Source: Paradesertivirga mongoliensis
GTDB lineage: Bacteria > Bacteroidota > Bacteroidia > Sphingobacteriales > Sphingobacteriaceae
DNA: 64,000 nt
Assembly: GCF_024436395.1 (NCBI RefSeq)
Contig: NZ_JAFMZO010000002.1
Span: 620,001-684,000 of the forward strand
Direction of reading: 5' to 3'
Positions 25,057-33,912 of this stretch are shown here, one piece after another. Both the position numbers and the translations under genes were made by a program. The notes below the pieces were generated by a model. It worked only from the letters and a program-made list of their open reading frames with translations. It was not told the DNA's origin and did no database searches. Every line of letters starts with the position of its first letter. Positions within the stretch are counted from its first letter, which is position 1.

Positions 25057-27342
25057 ATGGGGCATTTACCAAAACTGATAGAAGATTTAGCATTGATTCT
25101 GATTGCAGCAGCAATTACAACGCTGCTGTTTAAAAGAATAAAGCAACCTTTAGTGCTGGGTTATATTATAGCCGGTTTTATTGTCGGCCCATATCTTTCT
25201 TTGACTCCCACCGTTGCAGACACTGCCAATATAGAAACACTTGCAGAGATTGGAGTTATCTTCCTCTTGTTTAGCCTCGGGCTCGAATTCAGCTTTAAAA
25301 AGCTTATCAGGGTGGGGGGCGCTGCATCTATAACCGCATTCGTCGAAATCATCTTTATAACCATCGCCGGATACTTTACAGGAAAAGCAATGGGCTGGAG
25401 CACAATGGACAGCTTGTTTCTGGGCGGTATGCTGGCAAGTTCTTCCACCACTATAATAATCAAAGCCTTTGATGAACTCGGAATAAAGACCAAGCAATAT
25501 GCCCGGGTAGTATTTGGCGTTTTGGTAGTCGAAGACATCGTAGTCATCCTCCTCATGGTTATGCTGTCTACCGTTGCGGTAACCAAACAATTTGAAGGAA
25601 CGGAAATGCTTTTTATGGTAGTCAAGCTGCTGTTCTTTCTGCTCTTATGGTTTATCGCCGGAATCTTTTTACTGCCAACATTCTTAAAAAGAGCAAGAAC
25701 CCTGCTCGACGAGGAGACGCTGCTGATCTTATCTATCGGACTTTGTTTGGGAATGGTGGTGGTAGCTACACAGGTTGGCTTTTCGGCCGAACTCGGAGCT
25801 TTCATCATGGGTTCCATTTTGGCCGAAACAACAAAGGCAGAAAAAGTTGAGCATCTTATTAAGCCCGTTAAAGATCTTTTTGGCGCCGTTTTCTTTGTTT
25901 CTGTGGGGATGCTCATAGATCCCTCGGCCATGGTGCAATATCGCTGGCCCATTCTCTGGGTTACACTACTAACCCTATTCGGTAAATGTATCAGCACCAC
26001 CCTCGGGGCCTTACTTTCAGGTCAGCCACTTAAGCAATCCGTTCAGGTAGGGATGAGTATGGCTCAGATAGGCGAATTCGCCTTCATCGTTGCCGCTTTA
26101 GGCCTTTCGCTGGGTGTAACCAGCGATTTTATATTTCCTGTAGCCGTTGGGGTATCAGCCATCACTACATTTACCACCCCTTACATGATCAAGTTTTCAC
26201 CGGCTTTCTATAATTTTATTGTTCGGATATTACCTGATAAATGGGAGTCTAAACTAAATAATTATTCATCGAGCGCTCAAAAAATTCAGGCAGAAAGTAA
26301 CTGGAAAAAGGTTTTAAAAGCGTATGTGAGCATTGTAGTTACCAACGGTATTATCTTGCTGGCCCTCATGTTGCTCTCGTTGAGGTTCCTCCAGCCACTG
26401 CTCGAAAAATATTTTGATGGCGAAATCACCCTGAATATTGTAACACTGGTTGTCTCGCTTATCATTGCAGCTCCATTTCTTTGGGCCCTTATGGCAAAAC
26501 GACCGAATAATATGAGCTATAAAGAATTATGGCTTGACAGGCAGTACAGCCACGGGCCCTTGCTGGTGTTAGAAATTTCAAGGAATATTGTGGGAGTACT
26601 GGTTGTTGCCTTCTGGGTAGATCAGTTATTTTCGGGAACAGTAGCTATCCTGGTGGCTGTGCCCGTAACTATATTAGTACTGGTTCTGTTTTCCAAGCGT
26701 ATTCAGATATTCTATCAGCGACTGGAAGGCAGATTTTTAGTAAACCTTAACGCGCGGGAAATCGCCGCAGAAGAAAAAAACTCGTCATCCGACAATATAT
26801 TACGCAGACATTTCAAACCTCAGGAAGAACTTTCACCCTGGGATGCTCACATGATAGATATGGAAGTAAATCCCCTGGCCGGGTATGTGGGTAAAACTTT
26901 AGAAGAATTGGGCTGGCGCGAAAAATACGGGGTGAACATCGCTTACATAAAGCGGGGCGATAGAATAATATACGCCCCAGGCAGAACCAGCAGGTTATTT
27001 CCGTTTGATCACCTTGGGATTATCGCATCAGACGACCAAATGCAAACTTTCAAGCCGGTATTCGATGTCAGAGAACAAACCGACAATAGCGAACAGATTG
27101 TCGAAGATATCGTGGTACAAAAACTTGTGGTAGATGAGCACAATAAGCTAAAAGGCTTAACCATCCAGCAATCAGGTATCCGCGAACGCGCAAATGGCCT
27201 GATCATAGGAATAGAGCGGAATAACGAGCGAATCATCAATCCAACCTCCACTACCGTTTTTGAATGGAATGATATTGTTTGGATAGTAGGTGAACGAGGG
27301 AAAATTCAAAAACTGAACGAAGCTTCAAGAGATAATTCCTGA
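25057..27342 (+). CDS. CPA2-type cation:proton antiporter with C-terminal TrkA_C domains
   Basis: The 761-residue protein opens with a Na+/H+-exchanger domain (about residues 1-385, roughly twelve helices) related to KefB/KefC/YbaL: ALILIAAAITTLLFKRIKQP, 'GVIFLLFSLGLEF', then 'AQIGEFAFIVAALGLSLGV'. A second membrane section (about 415-560, four helices) follows, and the end has two TrkA_C-type domains (about 600-680 and 690-760) without the usual TrkA_N nucleotide-binding domain. It should exchange K+ or Na+ for H+ at the inner membrane, regulated by an unknown ligand of TrkA_C. It is divergent from the Crp/Fnr gene and lies alone. Confidence 0.87.
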   Translation: MGHLPKLIEDLALILIAAAITTLLFKRIKQPLVLGYIIAGFIVGPYLSLTPTVADTANIETLAEIGVIFLLFSLGLEFSFKKLIRVGGAASITAFVEIIFITIAGYFTGKAMGWSTMDSLFLGGMLASSSTTIIIKAFDELGIKTKQYARVVFGVLVVEDIVVILLMVMLSTVAVTKQFEGTEMLFMVVKLLFFLLLWFIAGIFLLPTFLKRARTLLDEETLLILSIGLCLGMVVVATQVGFSAELGAFIMGSILAETTKAEKVEHLIKPVKDLFGAVFFVSVGMLIDPSAMVQYRWPILWVTLLTLFGKCISTTLGALLSGQPLKQSVQVGMSMAQIGEFAFIVAALGLSLGVTSDFIFPVAVGVSAITTFTTPYMIKFSPAFYNFIVRILPDKWESKLNNYSSSAQKIQAESNWKKVLKAYVSIVVTNGIILLALMLLSLRFLQPLLEKYFDGEITLNIVTLVVSLIIAAPFLWALMAKRPNNMSYKELWLDRQYSHGPLLVLEISRNIVGVLVVAFWVDQLFSGTVAILVAVPVTILVLVLFSKRIQIFYQRLEGRFLVNLNAREIAAEEKNSSSDNILRRHFKPQEELSPWDAHMIDMEVNPLAGYVGKTLEELGWREKYGVNIAYIKRGDRIIYAPGRTSRLFPFDHLGIIASDDQMQTFKPVFDVREQTDNSEQIVEDIVVQKLVVDEHNKLKGLTIQQSGIRERANGLIIGIERNNERIINPTSTTVFEWNDIVWIVGERGKIQKLNEASRDNS

Positions 27343-27710
27343 TTGAGGGTATTGAGGTAGCGTGGCTGTCGGCCAGCAGAACAGCGTAAGCTGATGAGTG
27401 CCCAAGGTTCGCTCTGGAGCTTGGAGGCTGTGCAGGACATCAGGAGTTTATTTTGCTAATCACCCCCTTTAATTCCCGCCAGCAGGTGACAGTGAACGCC
27501 TTATGGATTTCCGTAAAAATAGTGTTGGTTAAACTTTGCACGTCTCCTATCATCGGATGACTTACATACAATCGTTTATTTCCAAGCCTGGTGAAGAGCC
27601 ACCCGACAACTAAAGCGCATCGTCAAACATCGTCTTGACAGACACTGCCTGCGTACACAGATGATACGACCTCAATGTTTTGCCGGTAAGAATCTATTGA
27701 ATTTTTAGAG
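27343..27710. other. Intergenic, no gene seen
   Basis: The 368 bases between two converging genes are relatively GC-rich in the first 100 bases but contain no convincing coding frame, tRNA or terminator. The first 90 bases hold mutually complementary short runs (e.g. GAGCTTGGAGGC and nearby complements), too weak for a call. Confidence 0.4.
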
Positions 27711-28679
27711 TCAGGCAACCAACGTCTGCCCCGCCGCTTTTACCTCAGTACGTAAACCGCCAGACTTTAACAACTCAGAAACGGCAGTCAGCAACTCAAG
27801 AGATGCGTCTATCTCTACCCTTCTGATGGCAACGCTTTCAATATTAAATCCAAAAGGAATAGATCTTTCCCGGCAATATTGGATCAGCTCTTTGGCAATC
27901 GCCGTAGCAAGTTCCACAGAATGCCGCACCGGATCTTCGCTCAATTGAAGGTCTTCTCTGATGTCATCCGGAATATGAATACCCAGCCACTCCATAAAAT
28001 GGAGAGTTTTTACCGAGCCGCAAATGGTGAGCGTAAATATAATAGTAGGTAACTGCTGATTCTTAGCCTGGCAAGCCAGCAGCAGATCGTCCAGCATTTT
28101 TTTAGTATATCCTACATTAAAGATGCATTGTGATATAAAGTACGACACTCCCGATTCTACCTTACTCATGATCCTGACATCCTCGTCGTTTAAAACGGCA
28201 TGGCGCTCCGGGATAGTTATCGCTCCGATTACCGAGTGCTCGCCATGTTGCTCATTCCAGATCTTATAAGCCTCAGCCAGACTGGTCTTCACCACATAAT
28301 CGGGGGACGGCAATCCCACAAAAATCGGGTAGAACCGGTGGGTTTTTAAATTCTGAAGCCATTGACTTAACTCTTCGCTGCTATATTTTCCGGCAGGACG
28401 ATAGATTATTTTAGGTATTGCAAGATCTTGTAAGTATTGGCTTGCATATTCGAATGGATCGAGTGCCGTGGTAAAAGGAAAGGGTCTTTCCACATCGGTT
28501 CTGGCCGACTCGTCTTGCACATCATAAACAATCAGCGCATCGAGATCTAAAGAAGACAGGTCATTCACAGTTTTCGCTGCAATTTCAGTAACTCTTTCAG
28601 GCGTTGTCTGTATTTTGGGCGGTGTTATTCCGTAAAGTAAAACTCCTGACTCCCTTCTTTTAATCTTTGTGAAAAACAT
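27711..28679 (-). CDS. Methylenetetrahydrofolate reductase-like (MTHFR barrel) protein
   Basis: The 322-residue protein fits the MTHFR TIM-barrel superfamily: GVLLYGITPPKIQTTPE at the start (the family 'sfei.pPk'), ALIVYDVQDESARTD, a 'GSVKTLHFMEWLGIHIPDDI' segment and FGFNIESVAIRRVEID near the end. It lacks a methionine-synthase neighbour and differs from canonical MetF, so it may act on another folate or as a flavin protein. Bacteroidota often carry such a divergent paralogue next to unrelated genes. It is cytosolic. Start at 28679 (MFFTKIKRRE) is the first ATG; no operon partner is seen. Confidence 0.78.
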   Translation of the reverse strand: MFFTKIKRRESGVLLYGITPPKIQTTPERVTEIAAKTVNDLSSLDLDALIVYDVQDESARTDVERPFPFTTALDPFEYASQYLQDLAIPKIIYRPAGKYSSEELSQWLQNLKTHRFYPIFVGLPSPDYVVKTSLAEAYKIWNEQHGEHSVIGAITIPERHAVLNDEDVRIMSKVESGVSYFISQCIFNVGYTKKMLDDLLLACQAKNQQLPTIIFTLTICGSVKTLHFMEWLGIHIPDDIREDLQLSEDPVRHSVELATAIAKELIQYCRERSIPFGFNIESVAIRRVEIDASLELLTAVSELLKSGGLRTEVKAAGQTLVA

Positions 28680-28979
28680 TCCTCTGATTTTGTCAGGCTA
28701 AAATAGCAAATTATATAAAGTGGTTGATTAAAGATTTTTATGAGGCCGGTGTGTTTTCCATTCATTGATTACTCTATCACATAACCAAGCAGTAAGTTAA
28801 GGTGGATACACAACGGATAAGTCTGCTTCTTCACCATCTGGGTTGGTACTAATGTCTGTACCCAACTAAGGTATACATGAACATTTTTATTCTTAAAATA
28901 TTAATTAGGCCCATGCTTTTATCTTAATGAACGTTAAAATTACCTTAACTAATTATTGACCCCACAAATGGATTTCTAT
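28680..28979. other. Divergent intergenic region
   Basis: The 300 bases separate two divergent genes. The sequence is A/T-rich with no tRNA, strong hairpin or long open frame. Promoters for both genes are expected here, but no perfect TAnnTTTG box was found close to either start. Confidence 0.4.
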
Positions 28980-30227
28980 ATGAAAAGCCTCTACTTGCTG
29001 TGCAGTTTTCTGTTGATATTGTCCTTCACAAATGCACAGATTCCGCTGGTTTACCGTTCAGAAAACACCGGAGCAAATTTCGCAGCTCCTCCTCTGCCCA
29101 AACTTGATCAGCTTCCGGTAATTGCCCCTTTAACCGATCCGTTTATGAGATCAAACGGCAGGCAGCGTTCTACCAGGTTTAAGGACTGGGAACACAGACG
29201 CAATGAAATAAAAAGAGAGATTGAAAACTACGAAATTGGAGTAAAGCCGGGCCGCCCCGATACTATAACAGCCAGCTACCAACCTGCTGAATTAGCAGGC
29301 AGTGGCACGCTAAAGGTGACCGTTACCGTAAACGGCCAAAGCCTCATATTAGAATCACAGGTGATGCTTCCAGTCGGGAGTGGCCCCTTTCCTGCAGTCA
29401 TAGGAATGAACCGGGCTTCGGGCAGCATCCCGTCTGATATCTTCAGCAGCAGGAACATTGCCAGAATTGTTTTCAACCATGACCAGGTAACAAAATACAA
29501 CAACCCTAAAAATACCGACCCCTTCTACAGACTTTATCCTGAACAGAATATCGATAACTCCGGACAATACAGTGCCTGGGCATGGGGAGTCAGCAGGATT
29601 ATTGATGGATTGGAGCTTGTGCAGTCGAGCCTCCCTGTTGATTTATCTCATCTGGCCGTTACGGGATGTTCCTATGCAGGTAAAATGGCGCTTTTTGCAG
29701 GTGCCTTTGATGAGCGGATCGCACTCACCATTGCTCAGGAATCGGGCGGAGGCGGCGCTCCGGCATGGCGAGTCTCGGAAACGCTGGGAAAAGTGGAAAA
29801 GCTCGGCTCCACCAGCCATCAGTGGTTTAAAGAAGATCTGTTTCGCTTTGCCGGAGATAATGTGTCCCGGCTACCATATGATCACCATGAGCTGATGGCA
29901 ATGATAGCGCCAAGGGCATTACTCGTAACTGGCAACACAGATTTTGAATGGCTGGCCAACCCGTCCTGCTATATTTCTGCCAGGGCAACCCACCAGGTTT
30001 ACAAAACCTTCGGGATCGGAGATCGCTTCGGTTTTTACATAGACGGCAAGCATGGGCACTGTGCCATTCCCGACAGCCAGCGTCCGGCGATCGAGGCGTT
30101 CATAGAGAAGTTTCTTCTGGGTAACACCACCGCAAATACCAATATTACCACTCACCCTTATACTGATCTGGACTATGAGAGATGGTACAAATGGTGGGGA
30201 AAGCGAAAAGCGGTGTTTCCGAAGTGA
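28980..30227 (+). CDS. CE15-type glucuronoyl esterase, secreted
   Basis: The start at 28980 (MKSLYLLCSFLLILSFTNAQ) gives a clean signal peptide; the ATG at 28968 adds four residues and a TTG at 28956 is also possible. The 415-residue protein is an alpha/beta hydrolase with the CE15 signature GCSYAGK (family GCSxxGK). The nucleophile is Ser231, the acid is probably Glu254 in AQESGGGG and the catalytic His is His360 in KHGHCAIP. CE15 cleaves ester bonds between lignin and 4-O-methyl-glucuronic acid of xylan. This agrees with the xylan esterase at 6439 and pectin enzymes nearby. It has no transporter neighbour. Confidence 0.88.
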   Translation: MKSLYLLCSFLLILSFTNAQIPLVYRSENTGANFAAPPLPKLDQLPVIAPLTDPFMRSNGRQRSTRFKDWEHRRNEIKREIENYEIGVKPGRPDTITASYQPAELAGSGTLKVTVTVNGQSLILESQVMLPVGSGPFPAVIGMNRASGSIPSDIFSSRNIARIVFNHDQVTKYNNPKNTDPFYRLYPEQNIDNSGQYSAWAWGVSRIIDGLELVQSSLPVDLSHLAVTGCSYAGKMALFAGAFDERIALTIAQESGGGGAPAWRVSETLGKVEKLGSTSHQWFKEDLFRFAGDNVSRLPYDHHELMAMIAPRALLVTGNTDFEWLANPSCYISARATHQVYKTFGIGDRFGFYIDGKHGHCAIPDSQRPAIEAFIEKFLLGNTTANTNITTHPYTDLDYERWYKWWGKRKAVFPK

Positions 30228-30373
30228 TGACACGATCCCGAATGGTCGTATTAAGTTGAATATTGCTTCGGTGCACTACATGAAAATCGCTTTTAAGTCT
30301 CAGAAAGACCTCTGTTAAATAATAAAGCAAAATGATAATTTCAAAAGGCGCACGCCTGCTAATTGTAAAAAAA

Positions 30374-30428
30374 GCATCAGCGGGAGCGGGATATCAAACC
30401 GAGTTAGTTCTCCCGGCTTGGCTGATGC
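30374..30428. other. Nested inverted repeat (possible structured RNA)
   Basis: GCATCAGC (30374-30381) pairs with GCTGATGC (30421-30428) and the inner GGGAG (30382-30386) with CTCCC (30410-30414), giving a 54-nt stem with internal loop. It is not followed by a T-run, so it is unlikely to be a terminator. Confidence 0.35.
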
Positions 30429-30586
30429 AGAGCTGACTATCGAGCCAGAAACCTTAGATCCATCCGCTTCGGCCTTTGCATGCCGGCCCGAGTGATTTGG
30501 ATTGTTTGCAACATACCGCCAATAACCTGGTTCAGCATAACTGCGTCATATTAGCCGGTAAATTTTCTTTACGACGATGAATGGCC

Positions 30587-30742
30587 TATATTTGAATCAT
30601 GGCTTTACTTTTTCAGAACAATATTGATTTGCGTCAATTTTCTAAGGAACTGGCCGTAGCGGCGAGCCTCACTCATTTTTCATCCCGTAAGTTTAGCTTA
30701 GAAGATTCACTGCTTAACAGCAGCAAAGACTTCATACAGTAG
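30587..30742 (+). other. Candidate small transcript or 47-codon ORF
   Basis: TATATTTG is a perfect -7 box with a T-rich -33-like element 20 bp upstream. Transcription should start at or next to the ATG at 30599, so a leaderless 47-residue peptide (ends 30742) or a non-coding RNA is possible. No similarity is recognised. Confidence 0.25.
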
Positions 30743-30988
30743 GCCCCTCCCCGTCCCGGGGTTTGGGGTACATCATCTTTCTTCTTACACTGTTTTGCTT
30801 CAGTATACCTTAAGCGGTATCCTCCTGCATTTATTTGGAATCTCGAATCTTTAAGGCGCGCGGTATGGAAATTAACCTTCCACATAAAAAAGACACATAT
30901 GGTTCTGCCTCAGCGAAGAATACGCTGGGGCCACATTAATGAACAAATTCGGTAAAGTAAAAAATCACATAACAAGATCAAGAACATT

Positions 30989-31387
30989 ATGAACACAACT
31001 TCAGTCATTCACGATATTAAGCCCATAATATTAACTACAGGCCTTTACGACTTGCTAAAGGATCATCTGCGAACACATAAGCTAAGTAAATACAACGAAG
31101 AAAAACTCACACTCGAGCTTCGGGCAGCACAGCAGGTATTGATGAGGGATTTACCGCCCAATGTAGTTACCGTCAATAAGAAAGTACGCATAAAATTGCT
31201 CAGCACCGGCGAAGAACAGGTTTATAATTTCGTTGGAACTACCAATGCCAAACGTAAAAACAATACCACCTCTATTCTTACTCCGGTAGGCATCGCCACC
31301 ATCGGACACTCGGAAGGTGCCGAGTTAGATTGGGAAATGCCTGACGGAATTACCACTATAAGGATAGAAGAGGTGTCGGATCTTTAA
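30989..31387 (+). CDS. GreA/GreB C-terminal-domain (Rnk-like) protein
   Basis: The 132-residue protein has a helical N-terminal part (residues 8-65, with LYDLLKDHLRTHKLSKYNEE) and a C-terminal FKBP-like GreA_GreB domain (VNKKVRIKLLSTGEEQVYNF, then 'ILTPVGIATIGHSEGAELDW'). The long coiled-coil of true GreA is missing, as in Rnk and related proteins that bind RNA polymerase without cleaving RNA. A role as a transcription or translation modulator is likely, but its target is unknown. It is followed by a strong terminator and transcribed alone. Start codon ATG at 30989 gives a plausible MNTTSVIHDIKPIILT N-terminus. Confidence 0.85.
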   Translation: MNTTSVIHDIKPIILTTGLYDLLKDHLRTHKLSKYNEEKLTLELRAAQQVLMRDLPPNVVTVNKKVRIKLLSTGEEQVYNFVGTTNAKRKNNTTSILTPVGIATIGHSEGAELDWEMPDGITTIRIEEVSDL

Positions 31388-31407
31388 GGCTCCTGGTAAA
31401 TATACGC

Positions 31408-31459
31408 AAGAGGTGTCTCCTTTATGATTGAGCAGAACATAAAAGACACCTCTTTTTTC
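31408..31459 (+). terminator. Terminator after the GreA-like gene
   Basis: AAGAGGTGTCT (31408-31418) pairs with AGACACCTCTT (from 31444) and is followed by a T-run. The stem is 11 bp and lies 20 bp after the stop. Confidence 0.8.
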
Positions 31460-31508
31460 GCCCTGACCGGAAGCCATTTATTATTGATTTTTGGAAATAG
31501 TATTTATA

Positions 31509-31546
31509 AAAAAAGCCTGCCGGACCTTTATCACCCGGCAGGCTTT
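31509..31546. terminator. Bidirectional terminator
   Basis: AGCCTGCCGG..CCGGCAGGCT is a perfect 10-bp stem flanked by A-run on the left and T-run on the right. On the minus strand it ends the lipoprotein gene 31579-31902; on plus it backs up the terminator at 31408. Confidence 0.8.
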
Positions 31547-31578
31547 TGCGTGACTAATACCCCGACAGCAAATTTTCT

Positions 31579-31902
31579 TTAATTCAGAGGCGCACCGACC
31601 GCAATATCACAACGGTGCCCCGGCTGTCCATGCGCAGGGTTAATGCTTACTGCTTTATTCATTTCGGTGGGCAAACTTTGCACACCAGTTTGTACCGGAC
31701 TCGTCTGTAGATTGGGCTGAACCGCTGCATCAGGCAAGGGCGCCCCATCCGGCACTGCACAGGTATGTCCCGGCATTCCGTGCGGAGGATTTATAGCCCG
31801 GGTGGCTGAACTACTGGTTTCAGTTGCATTTCCTTCAGATTTCGACCCGCAGGCCGCCAAAAAAAACATGGCAACTAAACACATTGAGAAAACTTTTTTC
31901 AT
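31579..31902 (-). CDS. Small lipoprotein with two HGxPGHxC motifs
   Basis: The ATG at 31902 (MKKVFSMCLVAMFFLAACGSK) is chosen because it starts a perfect lipoprotein signal (Cys18); the frame is open 135 bp further upstream but has no signal there. The 107-residue product carries the same motif twice: NPPHGMPGHTCAVPDGAPL (about 43-61) and NPAHGQPGHRCDIAVGAPL at its end. The repeated H..PGH.C group could bind a metal. The motif recurs at the C-terminus of many Bacteroidota proteins and may be a metal- or surface-binding module; its role is not described to my knowledge. It is downstream of the 78-residue gene on the same strand. Confidence 0.7.
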   Translation of the reverse strand: MKKVFSMCLVAMFFLAACGSKSEGNATETSSSATRAINPPHGMPGHTCAVPDGAPLPDAAVQPNLQTSPVQTGVQSLPTEMNKAVSINPAHGQPGHRCDIAVGAPLN

Positions 31903-32033
31903 TGCAAATACCTTAAGGCATAAATAACGCGATTCTTTCGCGAAACTGACTCTGCTCACTGTAATATTTGCGATAGGAAGACTTATCTTGGTTAACAAGA
32001 GTGATATGCCGGCAGCGTAGCAAAAATTGAGCT

Positions 32034-32270
32034 TCATGGTTCAAGGCTCTGGTAGTGCTTTTCAATTTCAGCACCTATGAGGTTTATCTCTTCTTGACCG
32101 ATGCTCCCAGACACCCCACTCCAGGAATTATCGCCATTATTAATTAAAGAGATTTTTTGTCCCTCTAAATTAAAGTCGAACGTTTCTGTTTCGTGATAAA
32201 TCTTTACGCTCTTGGTTTCGGCTTCGGCAACCTTAATATCGACTTCAAAAGGTTCTTTAAGTGTATTCAT
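32034..32270 (-). CDS. Small acidic cytosolic protein, unknown
   Basis: The 78-residue protein has no signal or membrane segment. It looks like an alternating-strand domain (KIYHETETFDFNLEGQKISL, then NNGDNSWSGVSGSIGQEEI) ending in a helix IGAEIEKHYQSLEP. The acidic, strand-rich pattern resembles small proteins found near transporters or lipoproteins in this phylum. It lies 131 bp before the small lipoprotein gene on the same strand, so one transcript is possible. I do not recognise a family. Start ATG at 32270 follows an A/T-rich leader. Confidence 0.5.
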   Translation of the reverse strand: MNTLKEPFEVDIKVAEAETKSVKIYHETETFDFNLEGQKISLINNGDNSWSGVSGSIGQEEINLIGAEIEKHYQSLEP

Positions 32271-32462
32271 AACTAATCTCCGCTTGTAGTGGCTATTCTA
32301 CTACCAGCAGCTTTATACTCTTCCAGTAATTAAAAAGTCGTTTGATTAAGCTGCGTCCCATAAACCCTAACATTTGTTAACACCCCGGTTTATCAAAATA
32401 AGCAACCAGTTGAAGTCCGATACTTAGTATTCTTCCCGATACTTGCAGCAACTAATCTCCTT

Positions 32463-33713
32463 TTACCCCGGAATATTCTCTTCGGGTATCTCCCTGCGCA
32501 GATGTTGCATAATCGGACTTGCAGTAAATCCATGCAGTAAAATAGACAATAAGATACTAAAAGCAACCGTGGCCCACAGCTCACTTTCAGCGTCAAAATT
32601 AAATTCGCCAAATGCAAAGGCCAGATAAAATACCGATCCCACCCCCCGGATTCCAAAAAAACTAATAGCCAGTTTCTCTTTAATATGGATTTTTTTTCCG
32701 TATAAACTTAAGTAAGCAGTAGCAGGCCTTACAACCAGAACAAAAAGCACGCTGAAAAGAACCATCTTCCAGGTCAGGGGCTGCAGGATTCCGTTGACCA
32801 AGGCGCCGCCGAAGAGCAGCAGAAGCATAGCAACCAATAAGCGCTCTGTCTGGTCCACAAAGGAATGCAGATCGTCATGATACTCATGCTTTTTATCGAA
32901 ATGCCGAAGCGTTATTGAACTGATAAATACCGCTATAAAGCCGTACCCCTGCGCCATTTCGGTAATCCCGTAAACTATTAGAGTAAGCGATATGGCCAGA
33001 AATCCGTCCCTCGTTTTTAGCTTCTTATACTTTTCGGTCATGGTAAAAACAAGGTATCCGGCCAGCCGCCCCAGGGCATATCCGATAGCAGCGCCTGCCA
33101 GCAGTTTGTAAACTACATGATAGCTAAGCCATGACATCAGATCCCCATGAATCATGCTGCCCTGCAAGATGCCGGCTACCACAATAGCCAGCCAAATGAA
33201 GGGGAAGGCCATTCCGTCATTCAACCCCGCTTCTGCAGTAAGTGCAAATTTCGTTTCAGATTTTATCTTCTCGTTAGGCGGCCCCACCTGTACGTCCCCT
33301 GCAAGAACCGGATCTGTTGGCGCAAGGGCCGAAGCAAGTAATAATGCAGATGCCAGCCCTAATCCAAGTAAGGAATAGCCTATCGCAGTTGTAACCGCAA
33401 TACATGCAATCATGGCAATGCCGATCAATCGCAAAGGTGTCGACCAATTTTTGAATGTGAAGGCCCTGTCTATCTTGATTCCCGTTCCCATTAAAGAAAC
33501 AATGACCACCAACTCGGTTACCCGTACCGCTATTTCCCTGTGTTCGGTCATATCCGGCACCGGTAATATATCCGGAATAAACAGATAAGACAGTATCCCC
33601 AAAACAAGATAAATAATAGAATAGGATATTCGTGTTATTCTTGATATGGCTGGCATCCATGCCATCCCAAAAGCTGCCAACCCTATAAGTGCAAGCAATA
33701 GAAAATATTCCAT
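32463..33713 (-). CDS. CPA1-type Na+(K+)/H+ antiporter
   Basis: The 416-residue protein is an integral membrane protein with about 11-12 helices. The ion-binding signature ALAPTDPVLAGDVQVG and 'TAEAGLNDGMAFPF' are the core Asp/Asn sites of NhaP-type CPA1 antiporters, and the last segment GIRGVGSVFYLAFAF is also conserved. It lacks the large C-terminal cytosolic tail of many NhaP proteins. It should exchange Na+ or K+ for H+ and help pH or salt homeostasis. It is transcribed alone toward the small acidic gene with 192 bp between. It is one of three antiporters in this window. Confidence 0.9.
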   Translation of the reverse strand: MEYFLLLALIGLAAFGMAWMPAISRITRISYSIIYLVLGILSYLFIPDILPVPDMTEHREIAVRVTELVVIVSLMGTGIKIDRAFTFKNWSTPLRLIGIAMIACIAVTTAIGYSLLGLGLASALLLASALAPTDPVLAGDVQVGPPNEKIKSETKFALTAEAGLNDGMAFPFIWLAIVVAGILQGSMIHGDLMSWLSYHVVYKLLAGAAIGYALGRLAGYLVFTMTEKYKKLKTRDGFLAISLTLIVYGITEMAQGYGFIAVFISSITLRHFDKKHEYHDDLHSFVDQTERLLVAMLLLLFGGALVNGILQPLTWKMVLFSVLFVLVVRPATAYLSLYGKKIHIKEKLAISFFGIRGVGSVFYLAFAFGEFNFDAESELWATVAFSILLSILLHGFTASPIMQHLRREIPEENIPG

Positions 33714-33912
33714 CGGCTTTTACCTGACAATCATCATACCAACGCCCCAATTTGCACCTTCAACAGCCGGCTGTCTCGCGCAAATTAAGGTGTCCAGATA
33801 GCCCCATAACACAGCATATCAGCCTCGTGAAACATAAATATTACACATATTTCAAGGGCTTTATTATATTTTACCTATAGTTCAAAAACTAATGATAATA
33901 TTCTATTAAGAA

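Larger units (their letters stand above)
30228..30988. other. 761-bp intergenic region with hairpin and small-transcript signal
   Basis: This is long for the region. It contains a nested hairpin (30374-30428), a perfect -7 box TATATTTG (30587-30594) directly before an ATG at 30599, and a 47-codon frame 30599-30742 (MALLFQNNIDLRQFSKEL...). No protein family is recognised in that frame. The remaining sequence to 30988 holds no clear gene. Confidence 0.4.

Noticed and set aside
25161..26000. 279-codon minus frame opposite the antiporter
   Set aside because: It is antisense to a well-supported membrane protein; Ser/Thr/Ile-rich composition reflects the reverse of hydrophobic codons.
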